DNA of 11,326 nt, taken from the NCBI GenBank assembly GCA_023259575.1, contig JALRHN010000061.1, positions 1-11,326 of the forward strand. The letters run 5' to 3'. How positions within the stretch are numbered: the stretch's first letter is position 1; every line of letters starts with the position of its first letter. This document shows, piece by piece, positions 1 to 7,154 of this stretch. The stretch is from Candidatus Kapaibacterium sp. (GTDB taxonomy: Bacteria; Bacteroidota; Ignavibacteria; Kapaibacteriales; UBA961). The position numbers and the translations under genes are program-made. The notes beneath the pieces are model-generated. The model was not told where the DNA came from. It searched no databases and was given only the letters and a program-made list of their open reading frames with translations.

Positions 1-534
1 TCCTATCGAGAATGTTCCTGGGTATACTTCCCTGGTACCATTTGCACCATTAACAATTACGGGTTGGGAATAATAAAAAGCTGGATGAAATGGAGTATGC
101 CAATACCAAGGAATCATACCCATCATATATCCTGCCATAAATCCATCACCCCTTCCTCCATAAGAATGGACAACATAATTGGTATTTCCACCACGACCAT
201 TATTCATAGACATTGTTTGTGATTTTCTGGGAACACCATAACGTTGTTGATAATCTTTTCCCGACATAAAACTTCTTGATCTACTGCCACCAAAAGAATT
301 GTTCCTGGTTGCTGAAGAACTATTTCTACTAGAAAAACTATTACTATTACGGCTTCCACCAAAGGATCTTGAAGATCCAAACGATCTGCCGCCAAATGAT
401 CTTCCGCCTCCACGGAAACCTCCAAAACCACCGCGGGCTTCAGTTATGGTTGGTTCTATAATTAATGTTACAATACTAAGTATAAACAAAACAAGATATT
501 TACTTACAGAGACATGCATATGATGAGTTTTCAT
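1..534 (-). CDS. Secreted Gly/Ser/Arg-rich protein, C-terminus beyond the window
   Basis: The frame starts at ATG 534-532 and stays open to the left edge (178 codons, no stop), so only the N-terminal part is here. It begins with a short polar stretch containing several His, then a hydrophobic segment at about residues 13-31 that looks like a signal peptide ending near an EA-R junction, suggesting export. Residues about 34-90 are low complexity, built from repeats like RSFGG, GSSRSFGG and SRSFM. A Gly/Asn-rich stretch follows, then an aromatic and Met-rich segment (FMAGYMMGMIPWYWHTPFHP, about residues 133-152). An AAGGA at 543-547 lies 8 bases before the ATG, and the start overlaps the upstream stop by one base, so translation is probably coupled to the 158-residue gene. 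I do not recognise a named family. A surface or envelope role is inference from the signal peptide and composition only. Confidence 0.8.
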   Translation of the reverse strand, partial: MKTHHMHVSVSKYLVLFILSIVTLIIEPTITEARGGFGGFRGGGRSFGGRSFGSSRSFGGSRNSNSFSSRNSSSATRNNSFGGSRSRSFMSGKDYQQRYGVPRKSQTMSMNNGRGGNTNYVVHSYGGRGDGFMAGYMMGMIPWYWHTPFHPAFYYSQPVIVNGANGTREVYPGTFSIG

Positions 535-1010
535 TAAAATATTCCTTCAATGGAGGTTGATCCATCTTGATTTCTAAATTCTATTTCTGCTTTAAATGAA
601 GTAGTACCAAGTGTTTCACTTTTTTTAAAAAAGCCCAAAACACCATTACTTTTAATTTTATCAATTTTTAAATGAATCATGAGAGACATTATTCCATCTA
701 GTTCTTCATTATTCATTAAAACATGAGTTTCTTCTATATCACCAGAACTTTCTATTGTAAGTAATTGCATATCCATAGCTTCTTCTTCAGAAAACATAGG
801 TTCTACTATTATAAGATCATCTAAATAATCAGTAAATAATTGCTTGGTAGAAATGGATCCTTGTTTGTTTTCATATGTAATAATAGCATCAAAAGTTCCA
901 TTCTCATCTAGGTTTATAAATAATTCCTTGATTTTTCCAACTTGCTCTGCATTGATATACACAGCTGTTTTTTCTAATCTACCATTACTTTCAATTGATA
1001 TTGTTCTCAT
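534..1010 (-). CDS. Uncharacterised 158-residue protein with internal duplication
   Basis: The product has no signal peptide or membrane segment and is probably cytoplasmic. It contains two copies of one unit: residues about 4-59 and about 83-158. Aligned by eye, the first 31 positions share 13 identities (pattern IES-G--E-T-V--N-E---I--L-I-L). Both copies end in a matching segment (FDAIITYENKQGSIS against FKAEIEFRNQDGSTS, each closing with LF or IF). The second copy carries an insertion of roughly 20 residues at about 117-136 containing GFFKKSE. The alternating strand-like pattern suggests two similar beta-rich domains. The stop overlaps the start of the Gly-rich secreted protein (TAATG), so the two are probably made together. 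There is no clear Shine-Dalgarno sequence. I do not recognise the family; the function is unknown. Confidence 0.82.
   Translation of the reverse strand: MRTISIESNGRLEKTAVYINAEQVGKIKELFINLDENGTFDAIITYENKQGSISTKQLFTDYLDDLIIVEPMFSEEEAMDMQLLTIESSGDIEETHVLMNNEELDGIMSLMIHLKIDKIKSNGVLGFFKKSETLGTTSFKAEIEFRNQDGSTSIEGIF
543..547 (-). promoter_or_regulatory. Shine-Dalgarno sequence of the Gly-rich secreted protein
   Basis: AAGGA on the minus strand sits 8 bases before ATG 534. It lies inside the 3' end of the preceding gene, as expected for coupled translation, and supports the chosen start over the internal ATG five codons later. Confidence 0.5.
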
Positions 1011-1034
1011 GAATTAGTCTTTTTATATTGGCAA

Positions 1035-1055
1035 ACATGCGTAGATACGATATGT
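1035..1055. promoter_or_regulatory. Imperfect dyad between aat and the 158-residue gene
   Basis: The order is ACAT, g, CGTA, ga, TACG, at, ATGT: eight paired positions around a two-base centre with small bulges. It lies in the 62-bp gap, about 25 bp upstream of the start at 1010. The two-base loop and the lack of a T-run afterwards argue against an intrinsic terminator, so an operator is the more likely role. No regulator gene is present to support this. Confidence 0.3.
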
Positions 1056-1072
1056 ACAGTAAATTATTGATA

Positions 1073-1687
1073 TTAAGCAAAAAATATACATTCTTCTATT
1101 AAAGCTTTGCTTAATAAAGACAAGTATTCAGACCTTTTTATTTCTATTGCTCCTAATTGCTCTGTAAAATCATTCAGATATTGAGAGTCTAATAAAGTGT
1201 ATTTTTTTAAACGTAATTGCTGAACTAAAGCATAAAAAGCCACTTTTGAAGCATCATTTACCGTAGAAAACATCGATTCTCCAAAAAATGCACTGCCTAT
1301 TGATACACCATATAATCCCCCAACTAATGTATCATCTATATACGTTTCTACAGAATGAGCATAACCTTGAATATGTAGCTGAATATAAGAATCTATAATT
1401 GGTTCTGTAATCCAAGTATCAGCTCTTTGTGCGCAGGCTTTAATTACTTGTTCAAATGCTGTATTAAATTTAATACTAAAAGTACCTTTGGAAACAGTTT
1501 TTTTTAGTGATTTAGAAAATTCTAGGGTTTGCAGAGGAAAGACAGCTCTATATTGTGGAGAATGCCAATAGATTTCTTTGGTATCTGGATCACCCATAGG
1601 AAACCAACCAGTTCTATATGCTAACAGTAAAGTTGTTGCATTGAATGGTTGATATTCAAGATATTCTAAAATACTTACAGAAACCAT
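1073..1687 (-). CDS. aat: Leucyl/phenylalanyl-tRNA--protein transferase
   Basis: Aat moves Leu or Phe from charged tRNA onto proteins with N-terminal Lys or Arg, marking them for ClpS/ClpAP degradation in the cytoplasm (N-end rule). The 204 residues carry the family motifs: GWFPM (27-31), WHSP (41-44), TWIT (91-94), GYAHSVE (108-114), GGLYGVS (123-129), FFGESMFS (134-141) and LLDSQ (165-169). Asp167 and Gln169 match the catalytic Asp186 and Gln188 of the E. coli enzyme. Glu137 matches its Glu156, with the same 30-residue spacing to the Asp. The protein is shorter than E. coli Aat (234 residues), but the core is complete. The start at 1687 follows the trmB stop after one base (TGA T ATG) with no Shine-Dalgarno sequence, which suggests coupled translation with trmB. 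Confidence 0.96.
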   Translation of the reverse strand: MVSVSILEYLEYQPFNATTLLLAYRTGWFPMGDPDTKEIYWHSPQYRAVFPLQTLEFSKSLKKTVSKGTFSIKFNTAFEQVIKACAQRADTWITEPIIDSYIQLHIQGYAHSVETYIDDTLVGGLYGVSIGSAFFGESMFSTVNDASKVAFYALVQQLRLKKYTLLDSQYLNDFTEQLGAIEIKRSEYLSLLSKALIEECIFFA

Positions 1688-1688
1688 A

Positions 1689-2438
1689 TCATTTATGAAT
1701 GGTAAAATGAGTTTTTACATAAGAAATACCTTTCTTTATTGAAAATTCCTCTTGGTCGGTTTTTGGAATTACCCAAGGTATTTTTTGATATATATCTTTT
1801 GAATACGGTAAGTAGTCCGGAAATAATTCACTCCATTCATCATTCCATTCGCCTACAAATTCAAATGAATCTATAGTAAATTCTTTGAATTCTGATAATA
1901 TATCTATGTGATGTTGTGCTACCATAGGAACATCTGTCATTTGCCAGAACTGAGCATTATTTTGGGATATTCTTAGGCATTCTTGTATTAACTCTTTTGT
2001 AAATGCTCTTCTTTTATGATGTTTCTTTTTAATCCATGGGTCTGGAAAAAAACTAAAGAATGAGGAAATTGAATCATCTTGTAAAAAAGACAATCCATTG
2101 GGTAAAGAATACCAAATGGCGCTAATATTAGGAAGTGATTCACCTTGAATAACTTCATGTATCCAATCTACTGGAAGTTTTCTTACTTCTAAACCTAATA
2201 TATTATCTTCTGTATGTTGATAAGCAAATTGTAACATACATGTCCCCCATCCACAACCTAAATCTAAAATATTGGGTGGATTACCATTATTAAAATGGTC
2301 TAGCCAATTTATTGTATCAATCAAGGGCGGATAAAATTTGGGAATTGCTCCTAATGCATGTAAAGGGAAATATACATTAGATGCATTATGATGTCTGCTT
2401 CTTGGCTTAGGATATTTTTTTGAGTCGATAATTAACAT
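1689..2438 (-). CDS. trmB: tRNA (guanine-N7-)-methyltransferase
   Basis: TrmB uses S-adenosylmethionine to methylate N7 of G46 in the variable loop of tRNA. The Rossmann-fold motifs are in order: motif I DLGCGWG (59-65), the acidic SAM-ribose position in GLEVRK (82-87, Glu84), the diagnostic FPDPW (131-135) followed by the basic run KKKHHKRR (137-144), and a conserved TD at 168-169. The 249-residue length is normal. The N-terminus is basic (KKYPKPRSRHH), as often seen in tRNA-binding extensions. The gene begins 19 bases after the penicillin-acylase-family stop and ends one base before aat. No Shine-Dalgarno sequence precedes the ATG. Confidence 0.96.
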   Translation of the reverse strand: MLIIDSKKYPKPRSRHHNASNVYFPLHALGAIPKFYPPLIDTINWLDHFNNGNPPNILDLGCGWGTCMLQFAYQHTEDNILGLEVRKLPVDWIHEVIQGESLPNISAIWYSLPNGLSFLQDDSISSFFSFFPDPWIKKKHHKRRAFTKELIQECLRISQNNAQFWQMTDVPMVAQHHIDILSEFKEFTIDSFEFVGEWNDEWSELFPDYLPYSKDIYQKIPWVIPKTDQEEFSIKKGISYVKTHFTIHK

Positions 2439-2457
2439 TGTCTATATAGAGATAATT

Positions 2458-4983
2458 CTATTTTTTGATAAAAGTAGTAAACAGTTTAATGTCTGATGCA
2501 GGTTTTGGTTGAACCGGCAATTTGATATATCCTCCATTTAGCCATAATTGAACTTGATCACTATAATGAGAACTTAATGGTTCACCGGAAGAGCCACCAG
2601 GAAGAACACAATACATCACTGAGTCTTGCATATCAGATACTATTCTCATGGAAGCGCCAAGTACTTGTTTAAATGGATTATTCATTGCCCATGAACCATT
2701 ATTTAGTGTTGTATTATTTCCTGAATGTGGAAATGGTCCATGTGTAACAACCGGTTTCATCAATGAACTTTTACTGAATAAATGTTCTAGGGTGATTGTA
2801 TGTAAATATCTATATTTCCAAGTATTTATATCATCACTTTTATAAATAGTAGTTCCTTGTTTTACAGCCCTTATAAAAGCTTTATAGATAATCTCGGATT
2901 TATCTTCAATTTTATTCTTTGTATGATAATCATCAAACCAATGATTCCATTTTTCAGGAGATTCTTCTAAACATTGTAATAGTATTCTGGTTGGAAAACT
3001 AGCAATATGTTTATATTCTTTATTTATATGTTCTGGTAATTGATCTGAAAAAATAGATGTAAATAGATTATCTATTAACAGAGTATATATAGCTGGTTCA
3101 ACATCTTGATTAGTTATAAAACACTTCCATTTTTTTAATTTTTCTAAAGCTCTTTTAGCATGTACCGGCATAAATTTCTTTTTTTGCACTAGTATTGGCA
3201 ACACTTTAGCTAATATATCTTCAGCATAAGGAGAATGCACATCATATTGAAGAAACTGAGCATCTCTTACATCATATTCATCAAATTGTTGTAAAGCTAG
3301 TTCAAGTCGTTTGGCTCTGGAAGATGGTTCCCACAATGATGAGTGATAAAATGGAGGATGTTTAAGTAATGGATTATTAGCTGATGCAATGAATTTCTTT
3401 TCTCTATTATATAGCGAATATGAATGCTTAGGCAATTCTGTAGATTTATGTATTCCTTGCCAAGAATATTCTGGAATCCAGCCTGGTGAAGGAATATTTG
3501 GATTAGCTTTGGGGCCTCTTATTGGTAATATACCAACAGTTGCTCCAGCAATTGTTCCATATATATCGCCATATACAAAGTTTAAGCATGGAGCCCCCCA
3601 GGTTAGGAAACCTCTTTGAAAATCAGACCAATTATCTGATTTCATCATCCTATAAATTGCTAAAAACTCATCAGTGATAGCATTCCCTGTCCATTCATAA
3701 CTCATGCAATAATTTGTAAAAATATTCTTAATTCTTTTTGTAGTATCGTTGTTTTTAATCAAGGAAATTGGTGATGCATCAGAGATAATAGCAGATCTTT
3801 TGCTATAGCGAATATCATAAATCAGAGGTTCATCATTTTTTATATTGATCGTATCTCTTTTATATTTAAACTTTACAGAGTCACCTGTATTTGTAAAGTA
3901 ATAGTTGTTATTGTATTGAGAAGTTTTTTCAATAAAATAATCAAAATCATCAGCCATCATATTTGTTATTCCCCAACTAACCGATGAATTTCTTCCTGAA
4001 ATTATGATAGGAAGTCCTGGCATGCTAACTCCCAATACATTTAATCCCGGACATGATAAATGACATTGATACCATTTAGCGGGTAATCCAAGTTTCAAAT
4101 GTGGATCATTTGCAAGAATAACCGATTTATCTTGTAGATTCTCAGCATTTTTTCTCATAACCCAAGCATTGCTTCCAATGCCATCTGATGATAGCCCCAA
4201 ATATGTTCGAGCATTTGTAAACGTTTTTGTTTTATGCTCAATATCTGCCAAATAATCAGTATCTACATTTGAAAGAGATGATATTTCATTAGATGATGGA
4301 ACTGTATTTTGTGATTCATATTGATAAACTGTATGAGCATCATTACTTGGAATCATTTGTAAAGCTAATTGTACTCCAAATTTATCAGCCAATTCTCCGA
4401 TTGCTATATCGCTCCACATACTCGTATTCATTTCTACAGCCATTAATCTACCAATGATAATACAATCAGTGGGATGCCACTCTTTAGGTTGATAGCTTAA
4501 TGCACCAAATTCAAATGGCAAAGCTTCTGGATGTTCTTTTAAATAGTAGTTTACCCCTTCAGAATATGCTTCTAACATAAACTTTGTTGTTTTACTTGAT
4601 TTATTATATAATTTCTCTGCTAAAGGAACTAAACTTAACATTCTCATAAATTTATCAGTTTCTAATGCTTCTTTGCCAAAAATCTCTGATAATAATCCCC
4701 TTCCTGTTCTTCGTATAATATCCATTTGCCATAATCTATCTTGGGCATGTGCATAGCCCATAGCAAAAAATACATCATGTTCATTTTTTGCTATGATATG
4801 AGGAATATTAAATTTATTGCGATAAATAAATGCACTGTCGAATATCTTGGAACTTATCTGTTCTTCACCCTTTTTGATAGAAGTACGTGTTACTATAAAA
4901 AAAGAAAAAAAAGCTAAAGCTATACCACAAATAACAAGTGAAATACTTAATGCTAATGAATTATTTACCAGTTTATTCAACAT
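2458..4983 (-). CDS. Penicillin acylase-family Ntn hydrolase, membrane anchored
   Basis: This 841-residue protein is of the S45 (penicillin amidase) type, which cuts itself into alpha and beta chains and hydrolyses amide bonds. An N-terminal hydrophobic segment (about residues 8-32) is a signal anchor, so the enzyme should act outside the cytoplasmic membrane. Markers in order are GYAHAQDRLWQMD (76-88), the self-cleavage and nucleophile site GSNAW with Ser271 as the predicted beta-chain N-terminus, ANDPHL (291-296), MPGLPIIISGRN (321-332), a WGITN/ADD calcium-site-like segment (338-346), SANN (534-537) containing the conserved active-site Asn, and a C-terminal GGSSGEPLSSHYSD---W motif. All key residues appear present, so it should be active. 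The substrate cannot be read from the sequence: penicillins, acyl-homoserine lactones, or other N-acyl compounds are all possible. It lies 29 bases after the HAD gene and 19 before trmB, probably in one transcript. Confidence 0.93.
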   Translation of the reverse strand: MLNKLVNNSLALSISLVICGIALAFFSFFIVTRTSIKKGEEQISSKIFDSAFIYRNKFNIPHIIAKNEHDVFFAMGYAHAQDRLWQMDIIRRTGRGLLSEIFGKEALETDKFMRMLSLVPLAEKLYNKSSKTTKFMLEAYSEGVNYYLKEHPEALPFEFGALSYQPKEWHPTDCIIIGRLMAVEMNTSMWSDIAIGELADKFGVQLALQMIPSNDAHTVYQYESQNTVPSSNEISSLSNVDTDYLADIEHKTKTFTNARTYLGLSSDGIGSNAWVMRKNAENLQDKSVILANDPHLKLGLPAKWYQCHLSCPGLNVLGVSMPGLPIIISGRNSSVSWGITNMMADDFDYFIEKTSQYNNNYYFTNTGDSVKFKYKRDTINIKNDEPLIYDIRYSKRSAIISDASPISLIKNNDTTKRIKNIFTNYCMSYEWTGNAITDEFLAIYRMMKSDNWSDFQRGFLTWGAPCLNFVYGDIYGTIAGATVGILPIRGPKANPNIPSPGWIPEYSWQGIHKSTELPKHSYSLYNREKKFIASANNPLLKHPPFYHSSLWEPSSRAKRLELALQQFDEYDVRDAQFLQYDVHSPYAEDILAKVLPILVQKKKFMPVHAKRALEKLKKWKCFITNQDVEPAIYTLLIDNLFTSIFSDQLPEHINKEYKHIASFPTRILLQCLEESPEKWNHWFDDYHTKNKIEDKSEIIYKAFIRAVKQGTTIYKSDDINTWKYRYLHTITLEHLFSKSSLMKPVVTHGPFPHSGNNTTLNNGSWAMNNPFKQVLGASMRIVSDMQDSVMYCVLPGGSSGEPLSSHYSDQVQLWLNGGYIKLPVQPKPASDIKLFTTFIKK

Positions 4984-5012
4984 ATCAATAAAAAAGAAGA
5001 GATATAATATTT

Positions 5013-5696
5013 TTACAAAGTATTATGGCTAGCAACAATATGAAGTAATTGTGAAATGTCTGAAAGGATATAATCTGCTTTGATATTTTGATTGCCAAAT
5101 GAATCACCATATTGAGCAAATGCAGTATGCATTCCTACATTTTTAGCTCCAACCATGTCTCTTTCTACCCAATCACCAACCATTATTGCTTCATGAGGTT
5201 CTATTCCAAGTTTTTCTAAAGCTGTTCTAAAAGGGACTGGACTTGGTTTTCTTTCTTTCGTGTCATCGAAGGTTACTACAACATCAAAAGTATGATGAAA
5301 ATTAATATGACATAAACGTAACCAGGCTTCTCGGGCGGGTGCATCCGAAACAATTGCTAATTTTATATTTGATTTTACTAAACTCATTATGGTGGCTGTA
5401 ACGTGCGGATATGGTTTTAATGCAGCTTCTCTTGCTCTTCTGTAAGCAATTATACCTGCAGAAAGTATTCTATAATCTAAATATCCTAACTGTTGTTGCA
5501 AAAGTTCATCAAATACTTTTTGATATTCTATACCTTGAGCATCATATATACTATTTATATGAGCTTTCATTTGGTCTTTACTGAGTTCTAAGCCTGCATC
5601 CATCATAGCAACAATAGCAGCATCAATAGCTAATTGCTTCATAGCCATAAAATCTACTAATGTATTGTCTAAATCAAATATTACTGCTTTTATCAT
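5013..5696 (-). CDS. HAD-superfamily hydrolase, subfamily IA
   Basis: A 227-residue soluble HAD phosphatase-like protein. Motif I is FDLDNTLVD (7-15), with nucleophile Asp8 and acid/base Asp10. Motif II is Ser117 in VSDAP, motif III is Lys150 in KERKPSP, and motif IV is GDWVERD (174-180). A helical cap of subfamily IA lies between motif I and about residue 95. The cap segment SAGIIAYRRAREAALKPYP resembles the TIGR02253 type (best known in archaea) more than classical phosphoglycolate phosphatase, but this is recognition from memory. Substrate unknown; a small phosphorylated metabolite is likely. It is the first gene of the minus-strand block and diverges from the CoA-transferase gene. An extended -10 lies just upstream and implies a very short leader. 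Confidence 0.9.
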   Translation of the reverse strand: MIKAVIFDLDNTLVDFMAMKQLAIDAAIVAMMDAGLELSKDQMKAHINSIYDAQGIEYQKVFDELLQQQLGYLDYRILSAGIIAYRRAREAALKPYPHVTATIMSLVKSNIKLAIVSDAPAREAWLRLCHINFHHTFDVVVTFDDTKERKPSPVPFRTALEKLGIEPHEAIMVGDWVERDMVGAKNVGMHTAFAQYGDSFGNQNIKADYILSDISQLLHIVASHNTL

Positions 5697-5707
5697 ATTA
5701 TTGCCTG

Positions 5708-5716
5708 ATTATAACA
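5708..5716 (-). promoter_or_regulatory. Extended -10 promoter element for the HAD gene
   Basis: TGTTATAAT on the minus strand is a perfect TATAAT with the TG extension. Its distance predicts transcription starting about five bases before ATG 5696, a nearly leaderless mRNA. This fits the absence of a Shine-Dalgarno sequence. No good -35 box is present; TTTG at 5730-5733 is a weak candidate. Confidence 0.4.
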
Positions 5717-5740
5717 AGAATTGTAATGCCAAATGAATTT

Positions 5741-5767
5741 TAACTAAATGAATATGTATTTTAGTTA
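5741..5767. repeat. 8-bp perfect inverted repeat, candidate operator
   Basis: TAACTAAA and TTTAGTTA are separated by 11 bases, centred at 5754. It lies upstream of both divergent genes. The arms are AT-rich, so a chance match is possible. No T-run follows, so it is not a clear terminator. Confidence 0.35.
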
Positions 5768-5776
5768 CTATCAATG

Positions 5777-5794
5777 TTTCATGATATCATAAAA
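5777..5794. repeat. ATGATATCAT palindrome with TTT/AAA flanks, candidate operator
   Basis: A perfect 10-bp palindrome at 5781-5790 extends to 18 bp with one mismatched pair. It lies about 95 bases upstream of the CoA-transferase start, where a regulator or RNA polymerase could bind. No regulator gene is in view. Confidence 0.3.
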
Positions 5795-5876
5795 TAATTT
5801 TCATTATTTGATGTGACATGATTAAAAATAATTGCTCAAAATTACAAAAATGACGCTAAAGGGCGTAGTTCTATCT

Positions 5877-5880
5877 AGGA
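5877..5880 (+). promoter_or_regulatory. Shine-Dalgarno-like AGGA deciding the CoA-transferase start
   Basis: AGGA lies eight bases before ATG 5889. Neither TTG 5832 nor ATG 5850 has a comparable sequence, so this favours the shorter protein. Confidence 0.45.
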
Positions 5881-5888
5881 ATATATTT

Positions 5889-7154
5889 ATGAAAATCGTA
5901 AATCCATTTGAAGCATTACAATGTTTGCAATCTGGCAATAGTGTATATGTTCAAAGTGCTGCTGCAGCTCCACAATTATTGATTAATGCAATGATACAGC
6001 ATAAAGATAGACTTCAAAATGTAAAAATTATGCAATTACATACAGAAGGTGCAGCACCTTATGCAGCCAAAGGGATGGAAAAACATTTTACTATTACTGC
6101 TTTTTTTATAGGATCTAATATTAGAGAGGCTGTTCAATCCGGAAGGGCTAATTATTTACCTGTTTTTTTAAGTGAAGTCCCATTATTATTTAGACGAAAT
6201 ATTCTACCAGTTGACATTGTTTTGATAAATGTTTCTACGCCTGATAAACATGGATATTGTTCTTTGGGTGTGTCTGTAGATGTTTCAAAAGCTGCTATTG
6301 AAAAGGCATCTATAGTTATTGCTCAAATTAATCAAGCTATGCCAAGAACTCATGGTGATGGTTTTATACATATAGATGATATAGATTATGGTATAGAGTG
6401 TTATGAAGAATTACCAGAGCATAATGAAAGCTCTTTACATGATATTCATAAAAGTATAGGTCAGAATGTAGCAACGCTTATCGAGGATGGAGCAACATTG
6501 CAATTAGGTATTGGCTCTATTCCAGATGCTGTTTTATCTTATTTACATAATCATAAAAATCTAGGAATTCATACAGAAATGTTCTCTGATGGTATTATTC
6601 CATTAGTAGAAAAAGGAGTGATCAATGGCAATAATAAGACAGTACATCCTGGTAAAATTGTAACAGGTTTTGTAATGGGCACCAAAAAATTGTATGATTT
6701 TGTTGATGATAATCAAGGTGTAGTATTTTTAGATATTGCCTATGTAAATGATACAGATGTAATAAGAAGAAATCCTAAAGTAACAGCAATCAATAGTGCT
6801 ATAGAAGTTGATATTACTGGTCAAATATGTGCTGATTCTATTGGTAGCAAAATGTATTCCGGTGTTGGTGGACAAATGGATTTTATCAGAGGAGCTTCTT
6901 TATCTGAAGGTGGTAAACCTATTATAGCATTACCATCAACCACGCATAAAGGAGAAAGCAGAATTGTGCCATTCTTAAAACCAGGTGCAGGTGTTGTTAC
7001 AACCAGATCACATGTTCATTATATTGTTACTGAATATGGCATTGCTCATTTATTCGGTAAAAATCTAAAAGAAAGGGCAGAGATTCTTATATCAATTGCG
7101 CATCCTGATCATAGAGAACTGTTAGAAAAACACTACTTTGAAAAATCAGTGTGA
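5889..7154 (+). CDS. Acetyl-CoA hydrolase / 4-hydroxybutyrate-type CoA-transferase
   Basis: Family I-type CoA-transferases move CoA between acyl-CoA and a carboxylic acid such as acetate, through a glutamyl-CoA intermediate in the cytoplasm. From ATG 5889 the protein has 421 residues. HTEMFSDG (228-235) places Glu230 as the likely catalytic Glu, matching Glu238 of the Clostridium 4-hydroxybutyrate CoA-transferase. FVMGTKKLYDF (261-271), GVGGQMDF (325-332, CoA-site loop) and VTEYGIAHLFGK (380-391) are also family marks. The frame is open upstream, with possible starts at TTG 5832 and ATG 5850. ATG 5889 fits the family N-terminus and has an AGGA (5877-5880) eight bases before it. The 3' end overlaps the thioesterase gene by 9 bases. 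Whether it works as hydrolase, acetate or hydroxybutyrate transferase cannot be told. Confidence 0.92.
   Translation: MKIVNPFEALQCLQSGNSVYVQSAAAAPQLLINAMIQHKDRLQNVKIMQLHTEGAAPYAAKGMEKHFTITAFFIGSNIREAVQSGRANYLPVFLSEVPLLFRRNILPVDIVLINVSTPDKHGYCSLGVSVDVSKAAIEKASIVIAQINQAMPRTHGDGFIHIDDIDYGIECYEELPEHNESSLHDIHKSIGQNVATLIEDGATLQLGIGSIPDAVLSYLHNHKNLGIHTEMFSDGIIPLVEKGVINGNNKTVHPGKIVTGFVMGTKKLYDFVDDNQGVVFLDIAYVNDTDVIRRNPKVTAINSAIEVDITGQICADSIGSKMYSGVGGQMDFIRGASLSEGGKPIIALPSTTHKGESRIVPFLKPGAGVVTTRSHVHYIVTEYGIAHLFGKNLKERAEILISIAHPDHRELLEKHYFEKSV

Larger units (their letters stand above)
5697..5888. promoter_or_regulatory. Divergent intergenic region between HAD and CoA-transferase genes
   Basis: These 192 bases should hold promoters for both divergent genes. 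They contain an 8-bp perfect inverted repeat (TAACTAAA 5741-5748, TTTAGTTA 5760-5767, 11-base loop). A palindrome ATGATATCAT at 5781-5790 is flanked by TTT and AAA (5777-5794, one mismatch per side). No convincing plus-strand promoter could be fixed. No RNA gene or further ORF is seen. Confidence 0.5.

Noticed and set aside
204..431. 75-residue minus-strand ORF and 74-residue plus-strand ORF at 299-523
   Set aside because: Both are out of frame with the better-supported secreted protein (1-534), which has a signal peptide, a Shine-Dalgarno sequence and the one-base overlap with its neighbour.
1035..1055. Intrinsic terminator for aat
   Set aside because: The hairpin would have a two-base loop and bulges, and no T-run follows on the minus strand.
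2648..5032. Small plus-strand ORFs at 2648-2845, 3389-3619 and 4847-5032
   Set aside because: They lie opposite the penicillin-acylase-family gene (the last runs into the HAD gene's 3' end), have no recognisable domain and no ribosome binding site.
5832..5888. N-terminal extension of the CoA-transferase from TTG 5832 or ATG 5850
   Set aside because: The extra residues do not fit the family N-terminus, and the only Shine-Dalgarno-like sequence is placed for ATG 5889.
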